This document shows positions 8,526 to 17,887 of a stretch of DNA of 64,000 nt, piece after piece (position 1 is the first letter of the stretch; each line of letters opens with the position of its first letter). The position numbers and the translations under genes are program-made. The notes under the pieces were generated by a model, which searched no databases, was not told the origin of the DNA, and saw only the letters and a list, made by a program, of their open reading frames with translations. Origin of the DNA: Aromatoleum toluvorans (lineage in GTDB: Bacteria; Pseudomonadota; Gammaproteobacteria; Burkholderiales; Rhodocyclaceae); contig NZ_WTVN01000007.1 in the NCBI RefSeq assembly GCF_012910905.1, positions 1 through 64,000 of the forward strand. The letters run 5' to 3'.

Positions 8526-9833
8526 TCAGGCCGCGTTGTTACCCATCAGTTCGTCAAACGATACCGCGTTCTCGGCAGTCTGGGCCTGCGAAGTGACCCA
8601 CGCGACCACGTTGTCTTCGATCACCACGGCCTCGGCCTGTCCGAGACGCTCCGGCTGCGCGTAGTACCAGCGTACCAGTTCCGAAGGATCCTCGTAGCTC
8701 TGGGCCATCTCTTCGACCAGGGCACGAACCTGCTCCGGTTTTGCGTAGAGTTCCTTCGCCTTCACGAGTTCGGCCATGATGAGGCCCAGTTTGACACGAC
8801 GCACGGCCTGATCGGTAAACCAGGCGGCCTCGACCGGGATGTCCTTCGTCTTCATGCCACGCATCTCGAGGTCGCGCTTGGCGTTCTCGGCGAGTTGATG
8901 GCTCTCGGCATCGACCAGCGCCTTCGGCACTTCGATCGGATTGGCGGTCAGCAGCGCGTCCATGACCTGTTCCTTGACCTTGGCCTGGATGCGGCGTTTC
9001 ACCTCGCGTTCGAGGTTGGCGCGCACTTCGTCGCGCAGCTTGGTGACGTCACCGTCGGCGACGCCCAGCGCGCGTGCGAGGTCGGCGTCGACCGCCGGCA
9101 GGATCGCGCCTTCGACGCGCTTCACGGTCACTTCGAACTGCACTGCCTGACCGGCGAGGTTACGGGCATGGTAGTCCTCGGGGAAGGTCATGTCGAAGGT
9201 CTTGCTTTCACCGGCTGCCAGACCCGTCACGGCAGACTCGAAATCCTTCAGCATCGAGCCGGCGCCGATCACGAACGGGAAGTCCTGGGCCTGACCGCCT
9301 TCGAACAGTTCGCCATCCTTGCGACCGGCGAAATCGATCACGACGCGGTCACCCTCGCCGGCGGCACGCTCGGCGGTCTCGAAGCGGGTGCGCTGCTTGC
9401 GCAGCACTTCGATGGTCTTGTCGACCTCGGCATCACCGACAACCAGCACCGGACGCTCGATCTTGCTCTGGGACAGGTCACCCAGCTCGACCTGCGGGTA
9501 GACTTCGAACACGGCGCTGAATTCGAGCGTACCTTCGGCAGCTGCGTCCTTCGGCTCGATGCGGGGATAACCGGCCACGCGCAGGTTCTGCTCGCGCACG
9601 GACTCGCCGAACGCCTTCTCGACAGCCGCGCCGATCGCTTCGGAACGGGCCTGCGATTCGTAGGTTTGCGCTACGATCTTCATCGGCACCTTGCCAGGAC
9701 GGAAACCCGGCATCTTCACGGTACGGGCCATGCGCTTCAGCCGGGCTTCGACTTCCTTGTCGATCTCGGCCATTGACACGGACATGTCGATGCGGCGCTC
9801 CAGTGCGCCCTGCGTTTCCTGGTTGGTCTGCAT
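8526..9833 (-). CDS. tig: Trigger factor
   Basis: Ribosome-associated chaperone and prolyl isomerase that meets nascent chains at the exit tunnel. The 435-residue protein has the ribosome-binding signature GFRPGKVP at about residues 44-51, the FKBP-type domain ([25 protein letters not shown]) in the middle, and a long helical C-terminal domain. It is the first gene of the tig-clpP-clpX block and is divergent from prkA across 284 bp. Confidence 0.97.
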   Translation of the reverse strand: MQTNQETQGALERRIDMSVSMAEIDKEVEARLKRMARTVKMPGFRPGKVPMKIVAQTYESQARSEAIGAAVEKAFGESVREQNLRVAGYPRIEPKDAAAEGTLEFSAVFEVYPQVELGDLSQSKIERPVLVVGDAEVDKTIEVLRKQRTRFETAERAAGEGDRVVIDFAGRKDGELFEGGQAQDFPFVIGAGSMLKDFESAVTGLAAGESKTFDMTFPEDYHARNLAGQAVQFEVTVKRVEGAILPAVDADLARALGVADGDVTKLRDEVRANLEREVKRRIQAKVKEQVMDALLTANPIEVPKALVDAESHQLAENAKRDLEMRGMKTKDIPVEAAWFTDQAVRRVKLGLIMAELVKAKELYAKPEQVRALVEEMAQSYEDPSELVRWYYAQPERLGQAEAVVIEDNVVAWVTSQAQTAENAVSFDELMGNNAA

Positions 9834-9947
9834 TAAGTAACGATCCCTGACAAGTCAAAATTTGCCCACAAGGCACACGCCGGGCTTACCGGGAGGCCAG
9901 CCCCCCGACCACGGAGGACGAACGGAGCGCGTAAAAATAGATTTTTG

Positions 9948-9956
9948 ATTTTAGCA
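9948..9956 (-). promoter_or_regulatory. Candidate extended -10 promoter of tig
   Basis: The minus-strand sequence TGCTAAAAT is an extended -10 element (TGn then TAAAAT). No good -35 box lies 16-18 bases upstream. It would give a leader of about 110 bases for tig. It is the best candidate in the tig-prkA gap but is weakly supported. Confidence 0.35.
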
Positions 9957-10064
9957 CAGCACAAGGCCCTTCCTTCCAGAGTCCTTCCGGCCGCAGAATG
10001 AGGTGTCTTTGAGGTGTGTTGACTTGCGCATGGAATGAAGAAAACCACGGAACTTGAGCCCCCG

Positions 10065-10084
10065 GACACCCTCTGACGGGTGTC
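10065..10084 (+). promoter_or_regulatory. Hairpin in the prkA leader
   Basis: GACACCC (10065-10071) and GGGTGTC (10078-10084) form a perfect seven-base stem with a six-base loop, 33 bases before the prkA start. No T run follows, so it is more likely an mRNA leader structure or operator than a terminator. I found no sigma-54 (GG-N10-GC type) promoter that I could support upstream of prkA. Confidence 0.4.
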
Positions 10085-10117
10085 GGCGAACGGCTCGACC
10101 CAGACAGGAGAATCCAG

Positions 10118-12040
10118 ATGACGATCTTCAATGCCTATCAGGCCCGTTTCGAGGCGGCCCGCGAAGAGGAGATGTCGATCCAGGAATACCTGGAGCTGTG
10201 CCGGTCCGACCGCTCGGCATATGCAACGGCTGCGGAACGGATGCTGATGGCGATCGGCGAACCCGAACTGGTAGACACCCGCCTGGATCCTCGCCTGTCG
10301 CGCATCTTCTCGAACAAGATGCTCAAGATCTATCCGGCCTTCCGCGACTTCTACGGCATGGAAGAGGTGATCGAGCACATCGTCTCGTACTTCCGTCACG
10401 CCGCGCAGGGGCTGGAAGAGAAGAAGCAGATCCTGTACCTCCTCGGCCCGGTCGGTGGCGGCAAGTCGTCGCTGGCCGAGAAGCTGAAGTCGCTGATCGA
10501 GAAAGTCCCCTTCTTCGCGATCAAGGGTTCGCCGGTGCACGAGTCGCCGCTGGGCCTGTTCGACGTGAACGAGGACGGCCGCCTCCTCGAGGACGATTTC
10601 GGTATTCCGCGCCGCTACCTGAACACGATCATGAGCCCGTGGGCGGTGAAGCGGCTGCACGAGTTCGGCGGGGACATCACCAAGTTCCGCGTCGTCAAGC
10701 TGCGTCCGTCGGTGCTCAAGCAGACGGCGGTCGCGAAGACCGAGCCGGGCGACGAGAACAACCAGGATATCTCGTCGCTGGTCGGCAAGATCGACATCCG
10801 CAAGCTGGAACAGTACTCGCAGGACGACCCGGACGCCTACAGCTATTCGGGCGGCCTGTGCCTCGCGAACCGCGGCCTGCTGGAGTTCGTCGAGATGTTC
10901 AAGGCACCGATCAAGGTGCTGCACCCGCTGCTGACGGCCACCCAGGAAGGCAACTACAAGGGTACCGAGGGCTTCGGGGCGATCCCGTTCGACGGCATCG
11001 TGATGGCGCACTCGAACGAGTCGGAGTGGGTTGCGTTCAAGAACAACCGCAACAACGAGGCCTTCCTCGACCGGATCTACACGGTGAAGGTGCCCTATTG
11101 CCTGCGCGTGTCCGACGAAATACACATCTACGAGAAGCTGCTGATCGAGAGCTCGCTCGCCGACGCGCCGTGCGCACCCGACACGCTGCGCATGATGGCG
11201 CAATTCGGCGTGCTGTCGCGCCTCAAGGAGCCGGAAAATTCGAGCATCTACTCGAAGATGCGCATATACGACGGCGAGAACCTCAAGGACACCGATCCGA
11301 AGGCGAAGAGCTTCCAGGAATACCGCGACTATGCGGGCGTGGACGAAGGGATGACGGGCCTATCCACGCGCTTCGCGTTCAAGGCGCTGTCGAAGGTGTT
11401 CAACTTCGACCACCGCGAAGTTGCGGCAAACCCGGTGCACCTGATGTACGTACTCGAGCAGCAAATCGAGCAGGAGCAGTACGCGCCCGAGGTCGAGGCC
11501 CGCTACATGGGCTACATCAAGGAGTTCCTGGCGCCGCGCTACGCCGAGTTCATCGGCAAGGAGATCCAGACGGCCTATCTGGAAAGCTACTCCGAGTACG
11601 GCCAGAACATCTTCGACCGCTACGTGACCTACGCCGACTTCTGGATTCAGGACCAGGAGTTCCGCGACCCGAACACCGGCGAGATCCTCGACCGCTCGGC
11701 GCTCAACGACGAGCTCGAGAAGATCGAGAAGCCTGCCGGCATCAGCAACCCGAAGGACTTCCGCAACGAGGTGGTGAACTTCGTGCTGCGCGCGCGGGCG
11801 AAGCACGACGGCAAGAATCCGAGCTGGACGAGCTACGAGAAGCTGCGCGGGGTGATCGAGAAGAAGATGTTCTCGAACACCGAGGAGCTATTGCCGGTCA
11901 TCAGCTTCAATGCGAAGGCGAGCGCGGACGAGCAGAGGAAGCATCAGGACTTCGTCAACCGCATGATCGAGAAGGGCTATACCGAGAAGCAGGTGCGCTT
12001 GCTCTGCGAATGGTACTTGCGGGTCCGCAAGTCCTCGTGA
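10118..12040 (+). CDS. prkA: PrkA serine protein kinase / AAA+ protein (YeaG)
   Basis: A 640-residue member of the PrkA family: an AAA+ core with Walker A GPVGGGKSS at residues 110-118, followed by the PrkA C-terminal kinase-like domain. The E. coli homologue YeaG is induced in stationary phase and nitrogen starvation, and PrkA is linked to stress physiology and sporulation in Bacillus. Start ATG at 10118 has AGGAG at 10106-10110. It leads prkA-yeaH-spoVR, a widely conserved trio; in E. coli the third homologue (ycgB) is elsewhere, here all three are contiguous. Confidence 0.95.
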   Translation: MTIFNAYQARFEAAREEEMSIQEYLELCRSDRSAYATAAERMLMAIGEPELVDTRLDPRLSRIFSNKMLKIYPAFRDFYGMEEVIEHIVSYFRHAAQGLEEKKQILYLLGPVGGGKSSLAEKLKSLIEKVPFFAIKGSPVHESPLGLFDVNEDGRLLEDDFGIPRRYLNTIMSPWAVKRLHEFGGDITKFRVVKLRPSVLKQTAVAKTEPGDENNQDISSLVGKIDIRKLEQYSQDDPDAYSYSGGLCLANRGLLEFVEMFKAPIKVLHPLLTATQEGNYKGTEGFGAIPFDGIVMAHSNESEWVAFKNNRNNEAFLDRIYTVKVPYCLRVSDEIHIYEKLLIESSLADAPCAPDTLRMMAQFGVLSRLKEPENSSIYSKMRIYDGENLKDTDPKAKSFQEYRDYAGVDEGMTGLSTRFAFKALSKVFNFDHREVAANPVHLMYVLEQQIEQEQYAPEVEARYMGYIKEFLAPRYAEFIGKEIQTAYLESYSEYGQNIFDRYVTYADFWIQDQEFRDPNTGEILDRSALNDELEKIEKPAGISNPKDFRNEVVNFVLRARAKHDGKNPSWTSYEKLRGVIEKKMFSNTEELLPVISFNAKASADEQRKHQDFVNRMIEKGYTEKQVRLLCEWYLRVRKSS

Positions 12041-12046
12041 CCGACG

Positions 12047-12076
12047 CGCCGCCCGGGAGACAAGCCCCGGGCGGCG
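12047..12076 (+). promoter_or_regulatory. 11-bp hairpin between prkA and yeaH
   Basis: CGCCGCCCGGG (12047-12057) and CCCGGGCGGCG (12066-12076) make a perfect 11-base stem with an eight-base loop, starting seven bases after the prkA stop. It is followed by TTCT only. It could be a leaky terminator or a 3' stabiliser that sets different PrkA and YeaH levels. Confidence 0.6.
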
Positions 12077-12101
12077 TTCTGCGCCCTTGCCGGAGATACA
12101 C

Positions 12102-13370
12102 ATGACCCGCATCATCGATAGGCGGTTCGACAGCAAGAAGAAGAGTGCAGTGAATCGGCAGCGCTTCATGCGCCGCTTCAAGCAGCAGATCCGTCGCGCC
12201 GTGAACGAGGCGATCCAGGATCGCTCCATCCGCGATCTCGACAACGGCGAGCAGATCACGATCCCCTCCAAGGATCTGAGCGAGCCGCAGTTCCAGCATG
12301 GGCGCGGCGGCATCTGGGAACAGGTTTTTTCGGGTAACGATCAGTTCGCCAGCGGCGATCTGATCAACCGCCCCCCTTCCGGGGGAGGCGGAGGTCGGGG
12401 CCAGGGCAAGGCGAGCAACGAGGGTGAGGGCGAAGACGATTTCGCGTTCCACCTCTCGCGCGAGGAATTTCTCGACATTTTCTTCGACGACCTTGCCCTG
12501 CCGAACCTGGTCCGCACGCAGCTCGCACGCATCACGGATTACAAGACGCAGCGCGCCGGCTTCACCTCCGACGGCACGCCGGCGAACATCAACATCGTGC
12601 GCTCGATGCGCGGGGCGCTGGGGCGCCGGCTCGCACTCGGGTCGCCGTTCTCGGCCCGCCTGCGCGAATTGCAAAAGGAACTCGAGAAGGTCATCGAGGA
12701 ATCCGGCGAGGATTGCGAGGAAGCGCTGCAGCTCAAGGACGAGATCGGGCGCCTGCGCGCGAAGATCGACGCGATCCCGTTCATCGACAGCTTCGACCTG
12801 CGCTACAACAACCGCATCCGCGTTCCGAAGCCGACCACGCAGGCGGTGATGTTCTGCGTGATGGACGTGTCGGGATCGATGGACGAGGAGAAGAAGGCCA
12901 CCGCGAAGCGCTTCTTCATGCTGCTGTACCTGTTCCTCACGCGCACCTACGAGCAGATCGACGTCGTCTTCATCCGCCACCACACCGTCGCCAAGGAAGT
13001 CGACGAGGACGAGTTCTTCCACTCGCGCGAGTCGGGCGGGACGGTGGTGTCGAGCGCGCTGAAGCTGATGCACGAGGTGGTCACCGAGCGTTACGCGCAG
13101 GGCAGCTGGAACATCTACGGCGCACAGGCCTCGGACGGCGACAACTGGGACAACGACTCGCCCATCTGCCGCGAGCTGCTGGGCGCGCAGATCCTGCCGT
13201 GGTGCCAGTATTTCGCCTACATCGAGATCACGCCGGGCGAGCCGCAGAACCTGTGGAGGGAATACGAGAAGCTATCGGGCGAGCACAAGAACTTCGCCAT
13301 GCAGCGTATCGAGGAACCGGCCGACATCTATCCGGTGTTTCGCGAACTCTTCAAGAAGACTCTCGTATGA
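12102..13370 (+). CDS. yeaH: YeaH / DUF444 protein with VWA-like MIDAS
   Basis: A 422-residue DUF444 protein. The N-terminus is very basic (RRFDSKKKSAVNRQRFMRRFKQQIRR), followed by a Gly-rich linker near residue 90 and a von Willebrand A-like domain with the metal-site motif DVSGSMDE at about residue 254. In E. coli YeaH acts with YeaG. I start it at MTRIIDRRF (12102), which has GGAG seven bases upstream; an earlier in-frame start has no ribosome site. Its stop overlaps the spoVR start by four bases. Confidence 0.93.
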   Translation: MTRIIDRRFDSKKKSAVNRQRFMRRFKQQIRRAVNEAIQDRSIRDLDNGEQITIPSKDLSEPQFQHGRGGIWEQVFSGNDQFASGDLINRPPSGGGGGRGQGKASNEGEGEDDFAFHLSREEFLDIFFDDLALPNLVRTQLARITDYKTQRAGFTSDGTPANINIVRSMRGALGRRLALGSPFSARLRELQKELEKVIEESGEDCEEALQLKDEIGRLRAKIDAIPFIDSFDLRYNNRIRVPKPTTQAVMFCVMDVSGSMDEEKKATAKRFFMLLYLFLTRTYEQIDVVFIRHHTVAKEVDEDEFFHSRESGGTVVSSALKLMHEVVTERYAQGSWNIYGAQASDGDNWDNDSPICRELLGAQILPWCQYFAYIEITPGEPQNLWREYEKLSGEHKNFAMQRIEEPADIYPVFRELFKKTLV

Positions 13371-14905
13371 AGCGCGCCTCCGCAAAGAAGCCGAAGCAAC
13401 TGCCCGCGACGTCCGAATGGACCTTCGAGGCGATCGACGCGTACCACACCGAGATCGCGCGCGTCGCCGCGAATTTCCACCTGGACGCCTACCCGGCGCA
13501 GATCGAGCTGATCACCTCGGAACAGATGATGGACGCCTATGCGTCGGTCGGCATGCCGGTGAATTACCACCACTGGTCCTTCGGCAAGCATTTTCTTTCG
13601 ACGGAAAAGAGCTACCGGCGCGGACAGATGGGGCTGGCCTACGAGATCGTCATCAACTCGAACCCCTGCATCGCCTACCTGATGGAGGAGAACACGCTGA
13701 CGATGCAGGCGCTGGTGATCGCGCACGCGGCGTACGGGCACAACAGCTTCTTCAAGGGCAACTACCTCTTCCGCACCTGGACCAATGCGGACGCGATCAT
13801 CGACTACCTGGTCTTCGCGCGGAACTACATCGCGCAGTGCGAGGAGCGCCACGGCGAGGAGGAGGTGGAGCTGCTGCTCGACTCCTGTCATGCGCTGATG
13901 AACCTGGGGGTGGACCGCTACAAGCGTCCGCCCAAGCTGTCGCTCGCGAAGGAGAAGCTGCGCCAGGCCGAGCGCACGGAATACCTGCAGAGCCAGGTCA
14001 ATGAGTTGTGGCGCACGCTGCCGGTCCACGACACCAAGCCGGGCAAGGTCGCAGCGCCGCGCTTCCCGCCCGAGCCCGAGGAAAACCTGCTCTATTTCGT
14101 CGAGAAGCATGCACCGCTGCTCGAGCCGTGGCAGCGCGAAGTCGTGCGCATCGTACGCAAGATCGCGCAGTACTTCTTCCCGCAGCGCCAGACGCAGGTG
14201 ATGAACGAGGGCTGGGCGTGCTTCTGGCATTACACCCTGCTCAACACGCTCTACGACGAGGGCCTGCTCGCTGACAGCTTCATGCTGGAATTCCTGCAAT
14301 CGCACACCAACGTCGTCTACCAGCCCTCCTACAACGAACGCTGGTACAGCGGCATCAACCCTTATGCGCTGGGCTTCGCGATGTGGCAGGACATCAAGCG
14401 CATCTGCGAGGATCCGACCGAGGAAGACCGCGCCTGGTTTCCCGACATCGCAGGCAGCGACTGGCGCGAGACCTTCGACTTCGCGATGAAGAACTTCAAG
14501 GACGAGAGCTTCGTCGCGCAGTACCTGTCGCCGAAGGTGATGCGCGACTTCCGCATGTTCGCGATTCTCGACGACGAGCACGAACCGAAGCTGAGGGTTT
14601 CGGCGATTCACGATGAGCTGGGCTACCGGCGCGTGCGCGAGATCCTGTCCGACCAGTACAACCTCGGCAGCCGTGAACCGAACATCCAGGTCTGGAACGT
14701 TGATCTGCGCGGAGACCGTTCGCTCACACTGCGTCACCAGCAATACCGCAAGCGCCCGCTGGGGGGAAACATCGACGAAGTGATGAAGCACATGGCGCGG
14801 CTGTGGGGCTTCACGGTGCGGCTGGAGAGCCAGCACGAGGACGGGTCGGTCGAGCTGGTGCAGGAGACGCGCCTCGAAAAACGTCGCGGGCAATCCGAAA
14901 ACTGA
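13367..14905 (+). CDS. spoVR: SpoVR family protein (YcgB)
   Basis: A 512-residue SpoVR-family protein. Family hallmarks visible are the MPVNYHHWSFGKHF block near residue 65, the NEGWACFWHY block near residue 280 and LRHQQYRKRPL towards the C-terminus. Bacillus SpoVR is needed for spore cortex formation, but in non-sporulating Proteobacteria the role is unknown beyond association with PrkA and YeaH. The start overlaps the yeaH stop (ATGA), indicating translational coupling. Confidence 0.93.
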   Translation: MKRASAKKPKQLPATSEWTFEAIDAYHTEIARVAANFHLDAYPAQIELITSEQMMDAYASVGMPVNYHHWSFGKHFLSTEKSYRRGQMGLAYEIVINSNPCIAYLMEENTLTMQALVIAHAAYGHNSFFKGNYLFRTWTNADAIIDYLVFARNYIAQCEERHGEEEVELLLDSCHALMNLGVDRYKRPPKLSLAKEKLRQAERTEYLQSQVNELWRTLPVHDTKPGKVAAPRFPPEPEENLLYFVEKHAPLLEPWQREVVRIVRKIAQYFFPQRQTQVMNEGWACFWHYTLLNTLYDEGLLADSFMLEFLQSHTNVVYQPSYNERWYSGINPYALGFAMWQDIKRICEDPTEEDRAWFPDIAGSDWRETFDFAMKNFKDESFVAQYLSPKVMRDFRMFAILDDEHEPKLRVSAIHDELGYRRVREILSDQYNLGSREPNIQVWNVDLRGDRSLTLRHQQYRKRPLGGNIDEVMKHMARLWGFTVRLESQHEDGSVELVQETRLEKRRGQSEN

Positions 14906-14999
14906 CGTGCGGCGGCATTCGATCCGCGTGCGGACAGATTGACGTCATAATTCGCACGAACGCGTAGAATCAGGGCTTTCCAGTCCCGCCGGAGGCTCC

Positions 15000-16505
15000 A
15001 TGTTTCTGCCGCCCAAGCCGATTTATCCGGTCGACGGCATTCGTGCGATCGAAGCCCTGGTCGCGCCGGATGCGCGGCCGAGCCTGATGGAGCGCGCCGG
15101 ACGGGTCGCTGCCGAGGAAGCCGTGCACCTGACCCAGGACCGGGCGGGCCATGTGCTGATTGCTTGCGGCCCCGGCAACAATGGCGGCGACGGCTTCGTG
15201 ATGGCGCGCCGCCTGCTGCAGGCCGGCCGGAACGTGACCGTTGCGTTCGCCGACGACCCGGCGAAGCTGCCGCGCGAAGCCTCGGCCGCGTTTGCGGCGT
15301 GGCGAGCGGCCGGCGGCGAAACCGTCTCGGATTTCCCGGCCGCCCCGGCAAACGGCTGGGCCCTGGTCGTCGACGCGCTGTTCGGCATCGGCTTGCGCAG
15401 TGCCGTGACCGGGCGGCACGCGAAGTGGATCGACGCGCTCAACGCGCAGCACGCGCCGCGGCTCGCCATCGATATTCCGAGCGGACTCGACGCCGACACC
15501 GGGCGGGTGCTGGGCACGGTATTCCATGCGACGACCACGCTGACCTTTCTCGCGCTCAAACCCGGGCTGCTCACGCATGACGGTCCCGACATTGCCGGGG
15601 TCGTCAATGTCCATCGCCTGGACATTGACCCGCCTGACTACCTTCCGCCCCGGGGCTTGCAGATCCAGCCGGGAATCATCAAGCCATTCCTCAGGCAGCG
15701 CCTGCAGAACACCCACAAGGGATGCTACGGCGACGTCGGCATCATCGGCGGGGCGCGCGGGATGACCGGCGCGGCCTTGCTCGCCGGCAGGGCAGCGCTG
15801 AAGCTCGGCTGCGGGCGGGTGCTCACCGGTCTCGTCGACGACACGGCGCCGGCGGTCGATTTCACTCAGCCGGAACTGATGCTGCAACGTCCGGACGACG
15901 TGATCGAGTACGCAACCGTGCTGGCGGCGGGGCCCGGGCTGGGTCATGGCGATGTCGCGGCGGCGCTCCTCGAACAGGCGATCCGGCGCCCTCGCCCGAT
16001 CGTCCTCGACGCCGACGCGTTGAACATCGTCGCGGCATCCGACCATCTCAGATCCCTCGTCGCTGCGCGTGAGGCGCCGACGATGATGACCCCTCACCCC
16101 GGCGAGGCGGGACGGCTGCTGCGATCGGACACGGCCGCCGTCCAGAGCGATCGCGTCGCGAGCGCACTCGAACTCGCACGCACCTTCAACGCGCTGGTGG
16201 TGCTCAAGGGCAGTGGCAGCGTGATCGCGACCCCGGATGGCCGCTGGCTGATCAACAGCACGGGACACCCCGGCATGGCCAGCGCCGGCATGGGCGACGT
16301 GCTGACCGGGCTGATCGCCAGCCTGGTGGCGCAGGGCTGGCCGGCGGAGTCGGGCCTCATCGCGGCAGTGCATCTGCATGGCGCCGCAGCCGACCGGCTG
16401 GCACGCGAGGGCATCGGCCCCGTGGGACTGACCGCCAGCGAGGTCGCGGACGCTTCACGGGGCATATTCAACGGGTGGACCTTGCAGGCAACCAGGGGGC
16501 ACTAG
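15000..16505 (+). CDS. nnr: Bifunctional NAD(P)H-hydrate epimerase / dehydratase
   Basis: Repairs hydrated NAD(P)H: the N-terminal YjeF_N domain (residues about 1-215, GPGNNGGDG motif) interconverts epimers, and the C-terminal ribokinase-like domain (about 235-500) uses ADP to dehydrate the S form. The nucleotide-site motif AGMGDVLTG is near residue 425. The ATG has GGAGG at 14991-14995. Upstream, TTGACG (14939-14944) and TAGAAT (14965-14970) resemble a promoter, but the spacing of 20 is too long to call. It is a single gene, not beside tsaE as in some genomes. Confidence 0.95.
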   Translation: MFLPPKPIYPVDGIRAIEALVAPDARPSLMERAGRVAAEEAVHLTQDRAGHVLIACGPGNNGGDGFVMARRLLQAGRNVTVAFADDPAKLPREASAAFAAWRAAGGETVSDFPAAPANGWALVVDALFGIGLRSAVTGRHAKWIDALNAQHAPRLAIDIPSGLDADTGRVLGTVFHATTTLTFLALKPGLLTHDGPDIAGVVNVHRLDIDPPDYLPPRGLQIQPGIIKPFLRQRLQNTHKGCYGDVGIIGGARGMTGAALLAGRAALKLGCGRVLTGLVDDTAPAVDFTQPELMLQRPDDVIEYATVLAAGPGLGHGDVAAALLEQAIRRPRPIVLDADALNIVAASDHLRSLVAAREAPTMMTPHPGEAGRLLRSDTAAVQSDRVASALELARTFNALVVLKGSGSVIATPDGRWLINSTGHPGMASAGMGDVLTGLIASLVAQGWPAESGLIAAVHLHGAAADRLAREGIGPVGLTASEVADASRGIFNGWTLQATRGH

Positions 16506-16614
16506 GCGAAAACCCGGCATCCGGCTGCATGTCGCGCGACTGAAATCGCCGCCCGGCTTATGCGAAAATCCTGACGCCGCCCGCATCGCCGGACTCAACT
16601 TCATAACCGACCAT

Positions 16615-17862
16615 ATGCTGCAGATCCGCGTCGACCGTCTCAGACCCGGGGTTTTCATATCGCTTTCATCCCTCGGCTGGATGGGACACCCTTTCTTGCT
16701 GAATCGCTTCTGCCTCTCGAACGAGAAGCAGATTCAGGCGCTGCGGGAAATGGGCATCACAGCCGTCGAGTGGGACCCCGCGCGCAGCACGGCCGAACCT
16801 CTTCCCGAGCGCACGGCCGGCGCCCCTGTCGCCGAGCAGGATTTCAGCAGCGCGGCGCTCGCGGGGATGCAGAACGAGAAACGCGTGCGTATCGAAAGGG
16901 TGCGCGAGCAGCGCGAAGGCCTGGCACGGCGTGAACGGCTGTTCGAGCAGCAGGCAATCGCTGCGGGCGATATCTTCCGTTCGCTCCTCGGCCGCCCGCA
17001 GGACGCACAGCGACAGGCCAAGGCGCTGGTCGGGACGCTGGTGGAAAACCTGCTCGGCACCGACAGCATGGTGATCCATCTGGTGAGCGAGAAGAGTCGC
17101 GAAGGCGGCCTCGCATTTCACGCCCTGAACGTGATGGCCTTGTCGCTGATGCTGGGCAAGACGCTGCGGCTATCCGAGGAGGAAATGCGGCACCTGGGCC
17201 TGGGCGCCCTGCTCCACGACGTCGGCAAACAGGAAATCCCGCCCCGCATCCTGCGCAACACCAGGCGCAGCGGCCCCGAGGAAGAGTTCTACCGTGCCCA
17301 CGTCGGCTACGGCATCAAGGCCATCAGCAGCATGAAGGACCTTCCCGTGGCGGTGCGCAACGTCATTGCGTGCCATCACGAGTTCTTCGACGGCAGCGGT
17401 TTTCCCAACCGCCTGGCCGGCGAGAAGATCCCCCGGCTCGCCCGCATTGCGGCAATCGCGAACCGCTACGACAATCTGTGCAACCCCTTCGACCTGCGCG
17501 ACGCGAAGGCGCCGGCCGAAGCACTGCGCCAGATCTTCCGCGCCGAAAGCGCGCATTACGATGGGCAACTCGTGCAGTTGTTCATCAGGACGCTCGGCGT
17601 CTATCCGCCCGGGACCTTCGTCTCGCTGTCCAACGGCGGCGTCGGGATGGTCGTGGAGACCAATCCCGCGGCTCTCCTCCATCCGCTCGTGATGCTGCAC
17701 GATCCCGACATCCCGCGCGCGGAAGCCCTGCTCCTCGATCTGCGCGACGCCGACCTGAAGGTCGAGTCGGCCCTGAGCCCGGCCACCCTTCCGGTCGAAA
17801 CCGTGGAATACCTGGCGCCGCGCGGCCGGCTCGACTACTACGTCGAAGGCAGCAAGAATTGA
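16615..17862 (+). CDS. HD-GYP family protein (probable c-di-GMP phosphodiesterase)
   Basis: A 415-residue protein with an N-terminal DUF3391 segment (MLQIRVDRLRPGVFISL), a basic helical linker around residues 85-125, and an HD-GYP domain from about 150. The metal-site HD is in LLHDVGKQEIP near residue 198, and HHEFFDGSG is intact. However the GYP signature reads GFP, and the HP element preceding it reads HV. Similar DUF3391-HD-GYP proteins degrade cyclic di-GMP; whether this variant is active cannot be read from sequence. It converges with the transporter gene downstream. Confidence 0.85.
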   Translation: MLQIRVDRLRPGVFISLSSLGWMGHPFLLNRFCLSNEKQIQALREMGITAVEWDPARSTAEPLPERTAGAPVAEQDFSSAALAGMQNEKRVRIERVREQREGLARRERLFEQQAIAAGDIFRSLLGRPQDAQRQAKALVGTLVENLLGTDSMVIHLVSEKSREGGLAFHALNVMALSLMLGKTLRLSEEEMRHLGLGALLHDVGKQEIPPRILRNTRRSGPEEEFYRAHVGYGIKAISSMKDLPVAVRNVIACHHEFFDGSGFPNRLAGEKIPRLARIAAIANRYDNLCNPFDLRDAKAPAEALRQIFRAESAHYDGQLVQLFIRTLGVYPPGTFVSLSNGGVGMVVETNPAALLHPLVMLHDPDIPRAEALLLDLRDADLKVESALSPATLPVETVEYLAPRGRLDYYVEGSKN

Positions 17863-17887
17863 TCGGTGCGTTCCACCTGACCGGCGA

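Noticed and set aside
9834-10117. Sigma-54 promoter for prkA
   Set aside because: Expected from E. coli yeaG regulation, but no GG-N10-GC pair with the right flanks was found in the gap.
14939-14970. TTGACG and TAGAAT upstream of nnr as a promoter
   Set aside because: The spacing is 20 bases, too long for sigma-70, so I left it uncalled.
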